Source: Gammaproteobacteria bacterium LSUCC0096
Lineage (GTDB): Bacteria; Pseudomonadota; Gammaproteobacteria; Pseudomonadales; Litorivicinaceae
Length of the DNA stretch: 64,000 bases
Reading direction: 5' to 3'
Assembly (NCBI GenBank): GCA_008087055.1
Contig: VIEA01000001.1
Coordinates: 446,514 to 510,513, forward strand
Each line of letters opens with the position of its first letter. Positions within the stretch are counted from its first letter, which is position 1. The translations under genes were made by a program, and so were the position numbers. The notes beneath the pieces are model-generated. The model had not been told where the DNA came from, ran no database searches, and saw nothing but the letters and a program-made list of their open reading frames with translations. Of this stretch, positions 51,717 through 61,591 are shown piece after piece.

Positions 51717-52181
51717 ATGGCATGGTTGTGGATTGTACTTGGATTGCTGGCCGTCGTGGGATCGATCACTTGGATTCTTCCCTCACCAATGGAGCGTCGC
51801 CAAGGTGAGCGGCGAATGGCCGCTTTGAAACTTGGCATGAAAGTCCGCATGCTTTCGGTTGATGATTGGGTCAAAGAGCGGCTGGATGTTGTTCAGTTGT
51901 CTCAATACTTGATCTGGACTGATAAGAAGCCACGAAGCGCGGCTTTATGGAGGGTCCCGGATCGGGATGAACCATGGGCATCACCGCCTAAAGCGAATAG
52001 TTGGGATTTATTATCGGGTGAATTTGGCGACCTTCTGCAATCGCTGCCAAGTGATATTGTGGGTGTAGGCGCGGAGAATGGATGTGTTTGGGTTGCTCTT
52101 GATGATGCCAAGGCTGCTATTGAACCTGATGTCATCAAGCCTTTGCTTGATCAAATATTGGTCGCATTAGTGCATCGATGA
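51717..52181 (+). CDS. N-terminally anchored hypothetical protein
   Basis: A 154-residue protein with one N-terminal transmembrane helix (about 2-20: AWLWIVLGLLAVVGSITWI) followed by the basic RRQGERR and a soluble domain with WVKERLDVVQLSQYLIW and ENGCVWVALDD. I do not recognise the family; the topology puts the domain in the cytoplasm. The ATG at 51717 has AGAGGA 9 nt upstream. It is divergent from epmC with only 16 bp between starts, so the promoters must overlap coding sequence. Confidence 0.7.
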   Translation: MAWLWIVLGLLAVVGSITWILPSPMERRQGERRMAALKLGMKVRMLSVDDWVKERLDVVQLSQYLIWTDKKPRSAALWRVPDRDEPWASPPKANSWDLLSGEFGDLLQSLPSDIVGVGAENGCVWVALDDAKAAIEPDVIKPLLDQILVALVHR

Positions 52182-52218
52182 TGAATTTATTCATCGAAAA
52201 CTTGAGTCTGTTCAAGTT
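52180..52218 (+). repeat. Two consecutive stem-loops upstream of topA
   Basis: GATGAAT/ATTCATC with a TT loop (52180-52195, over the stop codon of the preceding gene) is followed by AACTTGA/TCAAGTT with a 6-nt loop (52199-52218). Neither has a T-run. They may end the preceding message weakly or mark regulatory sites for topA. The remaining 105 bp before topA shows nothing clear. Confidence 0.4.
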
Positions 52219-52323
52219 CTCCCGTATTGCTAAAAAAGAAAGAGATGCTTGCATCAACAGGCCATTTGCTTTTTCAATGCACGCCTGAAACCACGTCACT
52301 ACTTGAGAGTGTTTAGAAAATCC

Positions 52324-54888
52324 ATGGGAAAATCGCTGGTCATTGTAGAGTCTCCGGCCAAAGCCAAGACGATTAACAAGTATCTCGGCTCGAACTACGT
52401 CGTTAAATCGAGCGTCGGTCATATTCGTGATCTGCCGACGTCTGGATCAGCAACTTCTGAGAAAGCTACGAAATCATCGACATTGTCGAAAGAGGAAAAG
52501 GCGAAGCAGCAATTAATTCGTCGGATGGGAGTTGATCCAGAGCATGGATGGAAGGCTCGCTACGAAATTCTTCCCGGAAAAGAAAAGGTGGTCGCAGAGC
52601 TCAAGAAACTTGCAGCACAAGCTGATCACATCTACCTCGCGACCGATTTGGATCGCGAAGGTGAGGCGATTGCTTGGCATCTGCAAGAAACCATTGGCGG
52701 CGATCCATCGAAGTATCAGCGCGTCACATTTTCTGAAATTACCAAATCGGCCATCGAGGCGGCTTTCAGCAAGCCATCCTTGGTGAATGTTGATCGCGTG
52801 AATGCGCAACAAGCACGGCGTTTTTTAGACCGAGTAGTCGGTTACATGGTCTCTCCACTCCTCTGGTCTAAGATCGCCCGAGGGCTTTCCGCTGGTCGCG
52901 TGCAATCTGTAGCCGTTCGTTTGGTGGTTGAGCGCGAACGAGCGATTCGTGCGTTCGTGCCTGAAGAATACTGGGAAATCTTTGCTGATTTGACGCACCA
53001 AAAAGCTGAGTCCCGTTTCCAAGTCACAGAATTTCAGGGAAAGGCATTCAAACCTGTTAACGGCGATCAAGCGAAAGTAGCGACTGATGCACTCACTGGT
53101 GCAACCTATACAGTTGCTGAGCGTGAGAGTAAGCCTGGGAAAACGCGTCCACCGGCGCCATTTATTACCTCGACACTGCAACAAGCGGCTAGCCAGCGCT
53201 TAGGTTTTGGTGTGAAGAAAACGATGATGCTTGCGCAGCGTTTGTATGAAGCTGGCTTGATCACCTATATGCGAACCGATTCCACTTATCTTTCAAATGA
53301 TGCAATTCATGCAGCCCGAGGATTGATCGAATCTGAGTTTGATGCGCGTTATCTGCCTGAGAAACCCAACTTCTATGCGAATCGGGAAAATGCCCAGGAG
53401 GCGCACGAGGCAATTCGACCATCAGATGTCCGCAAGAAAGGTTCTGAGCTGACCTCGGTTGAACGCGACGCACAACGTTTATACGAGCTCATTTGGCGCC
53501 AGTTTTTAGCCTGCCAAATGACTCCAGCAGAATATCTGACAACGACCATCAAAGTTGAAGCGAATGGCTACGGATTAAAGGCTCGCGGAAAAGTGACAAC
53601 CTTCCCAGGCTATCAAGCAGTATCGCCACCAGGTGGTAAAGGTGATGACGCGGCAGAGCTTCCTGATGTTCAAGTGGGTGATGTTCTCGAACTTGCGAGT
53701 CTTGATCCGCAACAAAAATTTACTTCGCCTCCAGCTCGGTTTAATGAAGCGTCATTGGTACGAGAGCTCGAGAAGCAGGGTATTGGTCGCCCATCGACCT
53801 ACGCTGCAATTATTTCAACGATCCAAGATCGTGGATATGTTGAGATGGAAAGCCGCCGCTTATTTGCTACCAAGATGGGCGAAATCGTTACAGATCGTCT
53901 GGTTGAGAATTTCAGTGATCTGATGAACTACGATTTCACAGCTGGTATGGAAGATTCATTAGACGACGTGGCAGAAGGTCGTAAGGATTGGTTAGGTCTC
54001 TTGGACGATTTCTATAGTCAGTTCAAGCAAACCCTTGATCAAGCTGCGAGCCCAGAAGGAATGCGTCCGAATACGCCTACAGAAACCAATATTTCTTGCC
54101 CAACCTGTAGCCGTCCGATGATGATTCGCACCGCTACAACTGGCGTTTTTTTGGGGTGCTCGGGGTATCAATTGCCTCCGAAAGAACGTTGTAAAACAAC
54201 GATTAATCTGACCTCTGGCGATGAGGCGATTGCTGAGGGTGAAGAGGCTGAAACGCTTGCCTTGATGGAAAAGCAACGCTGTCCTATTTGTCAGACTGCA
54301 ATGAATTCCTATCTCATCGATGAGAAGCGAAAACTCCATATCTGCGGAAACAATCCAGATTGTGCTGGTCACCTCATTGAGGAAGGGCAATTCAAAATTA
54401 AAGGATACGAAGGTCCATCCATCGAGTGCGATAAGTGTGGCAAAGAGATGCAGTTGAAGACTGGTCGATTTGGGAAGTTCTTCGGATGTACTAATACCGA
54501 ATGTAAGAATACGCGAAAGCTCCTGAAGAACGGTCAAGCCGCTCCACCGAAGATGGATCCGATTCCAATGCCGTGGCTGAAATGCCAAAAGGTCGATGAC
54601 ACTTATGTGTTGAGAGATGGTGCAAGCGGACTCTTCCTGGCGGCGAGCGGCTTCCCGAAAAATCGGGAGACGCGTGCTCCATTAGTGTCTGAACTTTTGA
54701 AAGTAAAGGATCAGCTTGATCCAAAATATCAGTTCATCTTAGCTGCTCCGGTCAGTGATCCTGACGGTAATCCAGCTCAAGTTCGATTCTCACGTAAAGC
54801 GAATGCGCAATACGTTATGAGTGAAGTTGATGGAAAGGCGACCAAATGGAAAGCGACCTATGAGAACGGGCGCTGGTCTGAAGGCTAA
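52324..54888 (+). CDS. topA: DNA topoisomerase I
   Basis: TopA relaxes negative supercoils, balancing gyrase. The ATG at 52324 gives 854 residues starting [17 protein letters not shown], the family N-terminus. A TOPRIM domain is followed by the active-site Tyr315 in [14 protein letters not shown]. Three C-terminal Cys4 zinc ribbons begin with [23 protein letters not shown] and [18 protein letters not shown]. The upstream in-frame codon at 52249 adds unconserved residues. The stop overlaps the DUF6586 ATG (TAATG). Confidence 0.97.
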   Translation: MGKSLVIVESPAKAKTINKYLGSNYVVKSSVGHIRDLPTSGSATSEKATKSSTLSKEEKAKQQLIRRMGVDPEHGWKARYEILPGKEKVVAELKKLAAQADHIYLATDLDREGEAIAWHLQETIGGDPSKYQRVTFSEITKSAIEAAFSKPSLVNVDRVNAQQARRFLDRVVGYMVSPLLWSKIARGLSAGRVQSVAVRLVVERERAIRAFVPEEYWEIFADLTHQKAESRFQVTEFQGKAFKPVNGDQAKVATDALTGATYTVAERESKPGKTRPPAPFITSTLQQAASQRLGFGVKKTMMLAQRLYEAGLITYMRTDSTYLSNDAIHAARGLIESEFDARYLPEKPNFYANRENAQEAHEAIRPSDVRKKGSELTSVERDAQRLYELIWRQFLACQMTPAEYLTTTIKVEANGYGLKARGKVTTFPGYQAVSPPGGKGDDAAELPDVQVGDVLELASLDPQQKFTSPPARFNEASLVRELEKQGIGRPSTYAAIISTIQDRGYVEMESRRLFATKMGEIVTDRLVENFSDLMNYDFTAGMEDSLDDVAEGRKDWLGLLDDFYSQFKQTLDQAASPEGMRPNTPTETNISCPTCSRPMMIRTATTGVFLGCSGYQLPPKERCKTTINLTSGDEAIAEGEEAETLALMEKQRCPICQTAMNSYLIDEKRKLHICGNNPDCAGHLIEEGQFKIKGYEGPSIECDKCGKEMQLKTGRFGKFFGCTNTECKNTRKLLKNGQAAPPKMDPIPMPWLKCQKVDDTYVLRDGASGLFLAASGFPKNRETRAPLVSELLKVKDQLDPKYQFILAAPVSDPDGNPAQVRFSRKANAQYVMSEVDGKATKWKATYENGRWSEG

Positions 54889-55370
54889 TGCGGCCGGTTA
54901 GGACTCGTCGTCGTGTGCTCGAGTCACTTGCAAAGACGAAAGCACTCATCGCAATCAAAGCGGAGAGTCGATTGCAGCACCATGCGCTTTGCGAGGCTGT
55001 ACTCAATCAGATTGAAGCGACTTGGATCGCTTTGATTCGCCAAGTCGGTGATGCGCATGGTCTTAAGCCTGAGATGATCCAATCGTGCGCAGACCTGATT
55101 GAGCAATTGTCTGCTAGACAATTGGTCTCTCTTGAGGCGCAAAAACTCGATGCTTTAAGTTCTGATCAAGGTAGTTGGTTGGCTTCATTTTGGGCGCATC
55201 GGGGTAAAGTATCGTGTCCCGACGAAGTGTCGGAATCAACAGACGTCGACCGAATCCCGATGATAGATACCAGTGGAATCGATCGGATAAAAAACGAGCG
55301 TTATGCCCCTTGGGTTGATGAGCTTTCGGATCTCGTTAGCGAATTACAAAATCGATTCGATGAATCTTAG
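54888..55370 (+). CDS. DUF6586-like protein downstream of topA
   Basis: A 160-residue, mostly helical, charged soluble protein of unknown function. It resembles the small DUF6586 proteins encoded between topA and lexA in Pseudomonas and relatives; the assignment rests on place, size and helical character. It starts at an ATG that overlaps the topA stop. It ends 4 bp into the convergent lexA gene, so transcription from here could run antisense to lexA. Confidence 0.7.
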   Translation: MRPVRTRRRVLESLAKTKALIAIKAESRLQHHALCEAVLNQIEATWIALIRQVGDAHGLKPEMIQSCADLIEQLSARQLVSLEAQKLDALSSDQGSWLASFWAHRGKVSCPDEVSESTDVDRIPMIDTSGIDRIKNERYAPWVDELSDLVSELQNRFDES

Positions 55371-55990
55371 ATCGCTGTGCGAATGACTCCGACCGCGTGT
55401 CCTTCTATGAAAAACTCAGAATCGTGTGCAATAGTGATCGGCTCGTAATTCTGATTTTCAGCCAGCAATCGAACTCCCTTGGGGCTTCGATCGAGTCGCT
55501 TCACCGTCACTTCACCATCAACACGCGCGACGACGACGTCACCATGGCGCGCGGTATCTGATTTCCGGACCGCAAGTAGGTCACCATCAAAAATCCCGAT
55601 GTCGATCATTGAGTCACCCTGAACGCGAAGCAGGTAGTCAGGCGCTGGAGAAAAAAGTTCAGAGCGGACCGGGACTACTTTTTCGATATGAGCGATTGAA
55701 TCAATTGGAACACCAGCGGCAACCTTGCCAATGACGGGTAATCCTGGCTCGTCATGATCATCGTCATCAAGGGGGACAAGGCACTGGATCCCACGACTTG
55801 CCCCACCCTGCAGCCGAATTGCACCACGCCGTTCTAGCGCCCGGAGATGGGATTCGGCAGCGTTGATCGACCGAAAACCTAGTGCATCAGCAATTTCTGC
55901 GCGCGTTGGTGGTCGACCTTCGTCTCGGATTGATTGCTGGATCACATCCAATACACGGGTTTGGGCTTTGGTTAACTTAATCTCACTCAT
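55367..55990 (-). CDS. lexA: SOS repressor LexA
   Basis: LexA represses the SOS regulon and cleaves itself when stimulated by RecA filaments. The 207-residue protein has a winged helix-turn-helix (RPPTRAEIADALGFRSINAA), the cleavage site Ala92-Gly93 (VAAGVP), and the Ser127/Lys164 catalytic dyad in QGDSMID and VTVKRL. The ATG at 55990 gives the family start. A consensus LexA box directly touches the start codon and takes the place of a Shine-Dalgarno site. It lies downstream of argF on the same strand and is convergent with the topA unit. Confidence 0.97.
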   Translation of the reverse strand: MSEIKLTKAQTRVLDVIQQSIRDEGRPPTRAEIADALGFRSINAAESHLRALERRGAIRLQGGASRGIQCLVPLDDDDHDEPGLPVIGKVAAGVPIDSIAHIEKVVPVRSELFSPAPDYLLRVQGDSMIDIGIFDGDLLAVRKSDTARHGDVVVARVDGEVTVKRLDRSPKGVRLLAENQNYEPITIAHDSEFFIEGHAVGVIRTAI

Positions 55991-56009
55991 ACTGAATAAA
56001 TTATCAGTA
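55990..56009 (-). promoter_or_regulatory. LexA box (SOS operator) of lexA
   Basis: TACTGAATAAATTATCAGTA, a 20-bp imperfect palindrome with the CTG-N10-CAG core at 55992-56007. It ends on the first base of the lexA start codon. A GATAAT sequence inside it may be the -10, which would put the transcription start 0-4 nt from the ATG. Autorepression of lexA is universal in this group. Confidence 0.9.
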
Positions 56010-56026
56010 TTGAATGCAAATTGGAA

Positions 56027-56935
56027 TCACTCGGTAATGAGATGCTCGAGCAACGCTTTTTGAGCGTGCAATCGATTACCGGCCTGCGCCCAAACTGTTG
56101 CTGTTCGTGAGTCAGAGAAAAGGCCTTCTGCAATCTCTTCGCCTTCGTGTGCTGGTAAGCAGTGCAAGAAACACGCGTTATCAGCAGCGAGGTCTAAAAG
56201 TGCAGGAGTAATCTGATACCCGTCGAATGCTTTGAGTCGCTCTTTGGTTTCATCCTCTTGACCCATGCTCGCCCACACGTCAGTGGTGATGACTTGTGCA
56301 TTGGCCGCTGCCTCTTCGGGAGTATCGGCAAAGTTGACATTGCCATTGGCCTTTTCGATCCATTCTGATGCGGGCTCATACCCTTTCGGTACTGCGATAG
56401 TCAGGTCAAATCCGAATATCCCCGCCGCTTCGAGATAGCTGTGGCAGACGTTATTGCCATCACCGATCCACGCGACCTTGAGGCCGGCAACATCATCAAA
56501 TACTTCTTGCATCGTTTGAATGTCAGCAAGTAATTGGCATGGATGACAGCTGTCCGAGAGACCGTTGATCACTGGAATGGTCGCGGCTCTTGCGAAGCGC
56601 TCGAGCTTGTTGTGCTCGTCGGTGCGAATCATGACCGCGCTGACCATCTCAGATAATACGCGAGCAGTGTCTTCTAGAGGCTCACCGCGGCCGAGCTGTG
56701 TGTCGGTTGGCGAGAGAAAAATTGCGGAACCACCGAGTTGAGTCATGCCGGCTTCGAAACTAACGCGGGTCCGGGTCGATGACTTCTCAAAGATCATGGC
56801 GAGAACGTGTTGTGACAGCGTTTGAGTGAAATCTTTTGCTTGATACGACTTTTTTAGGGCGTGAGCGCGCTCCAGCACTTTAAAAAGTGCTGATTGGGAC
56901 AAATCATTGAGCGTTAGGAAATCTGTTTTCGCCAT
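56027..56935 (-). CDS. argF: Ornithine carbamoyltransferase
   Basis: ArgF makes citrulline from ornithine and carbamoyl phosphate in arginine synthesis. The 302-residue protein has the carbamoyl-phosphate loop [27 protein letters not shown], the ornithine-binding segment VWASMGQ and the catalytic [10 protein letters not shown]. The ATG at 56935 begins [13 protein letters not shown], with GGAA upstream; the frame is open to 56992 but unconserved there. It is divergent from grxD and ends 37 bp before lexA; the lexA promoter overlaps or touches its end. Confidence 0.96.
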   Translation of the reverse strand: MAKTDFLTLNDLSQSALFKVLERAHALKKSYQAKDFTQTLSQHVLAMIFEKSSTRTRVSFEAGMTQLGGSAIFLSPTDTQLGRGEPLEDTARVLSEMVSAVMIRTDEHNKLERFARAATIPVINGLSDSCHPCQLLADIQTMQEVFDDVAGLKVAWIGDGNNVCHSYLEAAGIFGFDLTIAVPKGYEPASEWIEKANGNVNFADTPEEAAANAQVITTDVWASMGQEDETKERLKAFDGYQITPALLDLAADNACFLHCLPAHEGEEIAEGLFSDSRTATVWAQAGNRLHAQKALLEHLITE

Positions 56936-57004
56936 AACCGTGTTCCGGAAAAGCGACGCAGTGTACCATTCAGTATTACTCCAAGCGAGCACAGAGAGGA
57001 AGAG

Positions 57005-57331
57005 ATGAGCACACTTGAGACGATCAAATCACAAATTGAAGAAAACCCAGTACTTTTGTACATGAAAGGTACTCCAAATCAGCCTCAGTGTGGCTTCTCT
57101 TCGCAGACAGTTCAGGCTTTGATGGCCTGTGGTCGTCCGTTTTCGTTTGTAAATATTTTAGAGCATCCAGACATCCGAGCTGAGCTACCAAAATATGCTG
57201 AGTGGCCAACTTTTCCGCAACTTTGGATTAACGGCGAGTTGATCGGCGGATGCGACATCGTTCTTGAGATGTATCAATCTGGTGAGCTCAAGCCGATGGT
57301 GGAAGCGGCTTCCCCCGAAGCTTCTGAGTAA
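57005..57331 (+). CDS. grxD: Monothiol glutaredoxin GrxD
   Basis: GrxD carries or delivers [2Fe-2S] clusters with glutathione. The 108-residue protein has the monothiol CGFS site (Cys29-Ser32) in [39 protein letters not shown] and the glutathione-binding regions around them. The C-terminal tail (ASPEASE) is encoded by the 44 bp that overlap the convergent kinase gene. The ATG at 57005 follows GAGAGGAAGAG. Confidence 0.95.
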   Translation: MSTLETIKSQIEENPVLLYMKGTPNQPQCGFSSQTVQALMACGRPFSFVNILEHPDIRAELPKYAEWPTFPQLWINGELIGGCDIVLEMYQSGELKPMVEAASPEASE

Positions 57332-60300
57332 TCCATGATCTGAGTGCGGCCGGCTTCAATGGTTTGTTGAGAACGGTCGCTCCCAATTCTTTCGCTTGCT
57401 GTTTCATTTCTTCGCTGCGATCTGCTGTGATCAATGCACATTCGATATCGCCTCGCAGCGCCCTTAATACGGCAATGACATCGACGCCGAGCGCGTCATC
57501 ATCGAGGTGATAATCAATTAATGCAACTTGGATATCACTTCGTGTTTTAACGGCTTCTTTGGCATCGTCCAAGGTCATTCCTGTGATTACTTCAGCTCCC
57601 CATCCGCCCAACAGACTCTGCATTCCGAGCAAGATATCTTTTTCATTGTCAATGACTAGAACAGTGCGGCCTGTTAGTGGCTGCGACAGTGTTTGGCCGC
57701 GTTGTGTTCGGCGTTTATTGAGTGATTCTGGTTGCATCTTTGAACGTGGCAGAGTGACAGAAAAACATGACCCGACGCCCGGTGTTGAATGCACCTTCAA
57801 AGACAAGCCGAGTAAATCGCAAATCCGTTTGGAAATAGACAGTCCAAGACCAAGGCCTTTTTTCTCAGTCTGAATGCCTTCGGACAGTCTTTTAAATTCA
57901 TCAAAGATCGACGGGAGGTCATCTGGGTGCATGCCAATACCGGTATCCCATACCTCGATCCGTACATCCTGCCCGAAGGTACGAATAGCGAACAAGACGC
58001 GTCCTTTGGGTTCTGTGTAGCGAAGGGCATTCGAAAGGAAATTCTGCAGAACCCGTCTTAGGAGTTTTGGATCTGTATGCACAACCGCTTCTCGAGCTTT
58101 CGCCTTAAATGTGATCTCGCGTTGTTCGGCGATTAATTGAAATTCCTGTGATAACTGGCCAAATAGCTCTGTTATAGCGAATGCTTTAGATTCAGCACGC
58201 AAAGCCCCTGCATCCAATTTTGATATCTCAAGTAGCGTTGAGATCAAACTTTCAGCAGAACTCAAGGCGCCCTCGAGATGCCCGGTCAGTTCTCGGATCT
58301 CGTCAGTGTGGGCTCGCTCAGCAAGTGATGTTGTAAACAATCGTGCTGCGTTGAGTGGCTGCAGAAGATCATGTGATGCGGCGGCTAAAAAGCGTGTTTT
58401 TGACAGGTTGGCTTCTTCAGTTGCTCGCATTGCCTCGGTCAGTGCTTTTTCTGTTTCAGCGCGTCGAATATTTTCTGATTCCAGCGCTTCGTTTGCTGCT
58501 TGGAGTTCTTCGGTACGCTCATCAACGCGAGCCTCTAGTGTCTCATTGGCTGTCTCGAGCCCGCGTTTTGCTTCATTTCGATCGGTGACGTCTTGGTAGA
58601 GAACGAAAATACCCTGAACATCGCCACTATCGGTCCGATGCGGGACATACAGCGCTTCGAATTCGCGATGCTCGCCAGCACGATCAATCGATACTTCAAA
58701 TCGTTGTCTGCGACCTTCGAAGGCCCTTTTGAGGTAAGGGAGTCGGGCTTCATACTCTGCTTCGGTAAAAATCTCTTTATTGGGTCGGCCAATCACCTGT
58801 TCCCGCCAAACACGCATCGTGCGTTCGAAGGCTTTGTTGATGAATTGAATTCTGTAATCCCGGTCCACGTAAGCGATCATTGCAGGTACGTTGTCGGTGT
58901 ATACCCGAATCGCTTGCTCTGATTCACGAAGGGCTGATTCGGCTTCTTTATAAGGCGAGATATCGGAATAACTTGTGACGTAGCCGCCATTGGGCATCGG
59001 TTCGCCAATGATCTCAAGCGTGATACCGCTTGATAAAACAGATTCGCGTCGATAGGCACTGCCCTTGTTCAAATGGTCGAGTCGTTTTTGCAGAGCCTGC
59101 TCGATTTGTTCGTCAGTTGAAAAGTCTCCGACGATTCCTTTTTCCGCGTTGTGACGGAATAAATCCGCGATTGGTCGGCCTACTGTGAGGAGATCATCTG
59201 GATAGTTAAATAATTCCTGATAACGTTTATTCCATGCAACCAGCTTCTGGTTTTGATCAACCACACTGATGCCTTGCGATAAGTGCTCAATTGCCTTTCG
59301 GAGCAGTTCTTGGTTTTGTCTGGCAAGTGTTGAAGCTTCATCAACAAGTGAGACAAGTTCACCCAGGTGAATACGTTTTCCGCGAGACGCTGACCGAATG
59401 ACGAGTCGGGCGGATGTGTACCCGATCTCTTGTGCAAGAATCGATTCAATGGCTGCGATGAGTTCCGCCGGAGCCGGATCTTTCTCGTTCAGTTGCTGGA
59501 TTTGATGCTCTGCTGCATAGGTTTCGATGATGTGTTGGACGCGATCATTCCCAATGAATCGTGATGCAAGGGTTGTTAGGTCATCAATTCGAAGATCTTC
59601 TTTTAGGTAGCGTCCAGATTTTGAGCTTGGTGGCATAACATCGACGAAGGTTGCTGCCTGAACGCGGTCTACAAGACGAGAAGTGGTGGTGAGTGAGACG
59701 AATACATAGGTTAATAAGTTAAGGCCTAAAGAGACCAATACGCCGTTGGTCAATGGATCAACAGGTAGAAGCAAAAGTGGTTGTAAGGTCTCTAGAGGTC
59801 CATCTGAAACTTCAGGTAATACCAACATCAGTGACCAACTGATCAGGCCAATCAGCATACCAGCGAGTGCGCCGTAGCGATTCCCTTGTCGCCAATACAG
59901 TCCACCAAACAGGGCGGGCGCGAATTGAGCGGCTGCAACGAATGCGACAAGCCCAATAGACGCAAGAGACCGTTCGCTCGTTGCGGACTGGTAATAGAGC
60001 CATGCGAGCGCCATGATCCCGACGATACACAGGCGTCGAACCATCAGCATGATCCATGACAGATCCTGACGTTCTTTCAGCTCTTCTGACGACGATCGAA
60101 AGAGCAACGGTAAGAGAAGTTCGTTGGCGACCATGATCGCAAGTGCAAGCGTAGACACTAGGATCATTCCTGTTGCGGCTGAGAGCCCCCCGAGGAAAGC
60201 CAGTGCAGCCAATGGCTCATTGTCAAAAGCCATGGGCAGTAACAACACAAATGCGTCCGGCGGAGCAAGTCCTCCGAATTTCAATAATCCAGCTGCTGCG

Positions 60301-61196
60301 ATAGGGACGACAAAGATAACGAAGCCGAGGAGGTAGAGCGGGAAGAACCAACGCGCGTTATTTCGGTAGCGTTCTTCGTCGGGTGATTCAACAAACGTGA
60401 CGTGAAATTGCCGTGGGAGACATATGATCGCAAGGCTTGCAAGGACCAGTTGTGTTGCTAATCCCCATTGAGAAAAGTTGGTACTAAAGACGTTAGCAAC
60501 GTCAGGATCTTGTCTTGCCAAATTAAATAGGTCGTCAAAACCGTCATACAGCTCGAAGGCACAAAAGACGCCAACAAGTACAAACGCAACTAATTTAACA
60601 ACTGACTCAAAAGCGATGGCAATCATCATGCCTCGGTTGCTATCTCTTCTTTGGCCTGGAAGTCGTGTGCCGAACAAAATGGCGAATATCGTTAGGAAAA
60701 TAGCTGCGAAGAAAGCTGTATCAAAAATGGCAGGTTCCGTTCCTGTTGGCGAACCGGCCATGATGTTGAATGTTTGTCCAACGGCTTTTAGTTGGAGCGC
60801 GATGTATGGAATTGTTCCAAGAAGTGCGACTAGTGTTGTCAAAACCGCAAGCGGATGTGAGCGTCCATAGCGGGCTGACATAAAATCGGCTAGTGATCCA
60901 ATGCGATGTGTTTTAACGACGGCATTGAATTTCGAGATGATTGGCCAGCCAAAGATAAATACCAGTATTGGTCCGAGATAAATCGGTAAAAACTCCCAAC
61001 CATGATCTGCAGCCGACCCAACCGCACCATAGTAGGTCCAACTGGTGGCATAGACTCCGATCGAGAGAGGGTAGACCCAGCGTGAAGCTCGTGCACCGCC
61101 AAAGGAGGATGTATTTCTGTCTCCGTGCCAGGCGATAATAAAAAGCACGCCAACATACGCCAGTGACAGCACGATGAGTTGCCAACTTATGTGCAC
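57288..61196 (-). CDS. CrbS-type SSS transporter-fused hybrid histidine kinase
   Basis: A 1302-residue sensor with an N-terminal sodium:solute-symporter-like membrane domain (about residues 1-520, twelve or more helices). It continues with a linker, two PAS domains (about 640-900), a coiled coil, a HisKA domain with His942 in AAASHDLLQPLNAARL, and an HATPase with VWDTGIGMHPDDL and GLGLGLSISKRICD. A C-terminal receiver has Asp1228 in ALIDYHLDDD. This is the CrbS/MxcQ layout, whose members with CrbR switch on acetyl-CoA synthetase and acetate uptake. It is divergent from such a symporter. No separate response-regulator gene is in the window. The GTG at 61196, with AGGAG 5 nt upstream, is preferred over 61202. 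Confidence 0.92.
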   Translation of the reverse strand: MHISWQLIVLSLAYVGVLFIIAWHGDRNTSSFGGARASRWVYPLSIGVYATSWTYYGAVGSAADHGWEFLPIYLGPILVFIFGWPIISKFNAVVKTHRIGSLADFMSARYGRSHPLAVLTTLVALLGTIPYIALQLKAVGQTFNIMAGSPTGTEPAIFDTAFFAAIFLTIFAILFGTRLPGQRRDSNRGMMIAIAFESVVKLVAFVLVGVFCAFELYDGFDDLFNLARQDPDVANVFSTNFSQWGLATQLVLASLAIICLPRQFHVTFVESPDEERYRNNARWFFPLYLLGFVIFVVPIAAAGLLKFGGLAPPDAFVLLLPMAFDNEPLAALAFLGGLSAATGMILVSTLALAIMVANELLLPLLFRSSSEELKERQDLSWIMLMVRRLCIVGIMALAWLYYQSATSERSLASIGLVAFVAAAQFAPALFGGLYWRQGNRYGALAGMLIGLISWSLMLVLPEVSDGPLETLQPLLLLPVDPLTNGVLVSLGLNLLTYVFVSLTTTSRLVDRVQAATFVDVMPPSSKSGRYLKEDLRIDDLTTLASRFIGNDRVQHIIETYAAEHQIQQLNEKDPAPAELIAAIESILAQEIGYTSARLVIRSASRGKRIHLGELVSLVDEASTLARQNQELLRKAIEHLSQGISVVDQNQKLVAWNKRYQELFNYPDDLLTVGRPIADLFRHNAEKGIVGDFSTDEQIEQALQKRLDHLNKGSAYRRESVLSSGITLEIIGEPMPNGGYVTSYSDISPYKEAESALRESEQAIRVYTDNVPAMIAYVDRDYRIQFINKAFERTMRVWREQVIGRPNKEIFTEAEYEARLPYLKRAFEGRRQRFEVSIDRAGEHREFEALYVPHRTDSGDVQGIFVLYQDVTDRNEAKRGLETANETLEARVDERTEELQAANEALESENIRRAETEKALTEAMRATEEANLSKTRFLAAASHDLLQPLNAARLFTTSLAERAHTDEIRELTGHLEGALSSAESLISTLLEISKLDAGALRAESKAFAITELFGQLSQEFQLIAEQREITFKAKAREAVVHTDPKLLRRVLQNFLSNALRYTEPKGRVLFAIRTFGQDVRIEVWDTGIGMHPDDLPSIFDEFKRLSEGIQTEKKGLGLGLSISKRICDLLGLSLKVHSTPGVGSCFSVTLPRSKMQPESLNKRRTQRGQTLSQPLTGRTVLVIDNEKDILLGMQSLLGGWGAEVITGMTLDDAKEAVKTRSDIQVALIDYHLDDDALGVDVIAVLRALRGDIECALITADRSEEMKQQAKELGATVLNKPLKPAALRSWITQKLRGKPLPPSA

Positions 61197-61327
61197 ACGC
61201 ACTCCTTTGGGTCGGTGGTCAAGCTGTACATAATACGACCAATGTCCTGCTTTTAGTTGTCTCTTTTGGTGGTATGTTCACTGTTGCTTCCTTTTAATTT
61301 AACTAACGATAACGAGGGTGGTGAAGC

Positions 61328-61582
61328 ATGGAAGAGCAAAAAGCTCAAGCCTACTGGCAGGAGAACATCAGAACAATCATGCAGTTGCTGGTTGTTTGGT
61401 TCATCGTGTCATACGGCTGTGGGGTCCTATTCGTGGACCTTCTCGATACGATCGCTTTTGGCGGTTTTAAGCTTGGCTTCTGGTTTGCACAGCAAGGATC
61501 AATCTACGTATTTTTGATTCTGATCTTTGTGTATGCAAAGCGTATGAATGCCATTGATGAAAAATACGACGTGCACGAATAA
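61328..61582 (+). CDS. DUF4212 small subunit of sodium:solute symporter
   Basis: An 84-residue protein with two transmembrane helices (about 18-40 and 53-70), of the DUF4212 type encoded just before VC_2705-family sodium/substrate symporters. The segment AQAYWQENIRTIMQLLVVWF and the end FVYAKRMNAIDEKYDVHE fit. It probably assembles with the symporter encoded 9 bp downstream. The ATG at 61328 has GAGGGTGGTG upstream. The 131-bp gap to the kinase gene must hold both promoters; I see no reliable element. Confidence 0.9.
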   Translation: MEEQKAQAYWQENIRTIMQLLVVWFIVSYGCGVLFVDLLDTIAFGGFKLGFWFAQQGSIYVFLILIFVYAKRMNAIDEKYDVHE

Positions 61583-61591
61583 GGAGCAGAC

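Noticed and set aside
61280-61310. Sigma-54-like promoter between the kinase and symporter genes
   Set aside because: The GG and GC elements are 15 bp apart, not the required 12.
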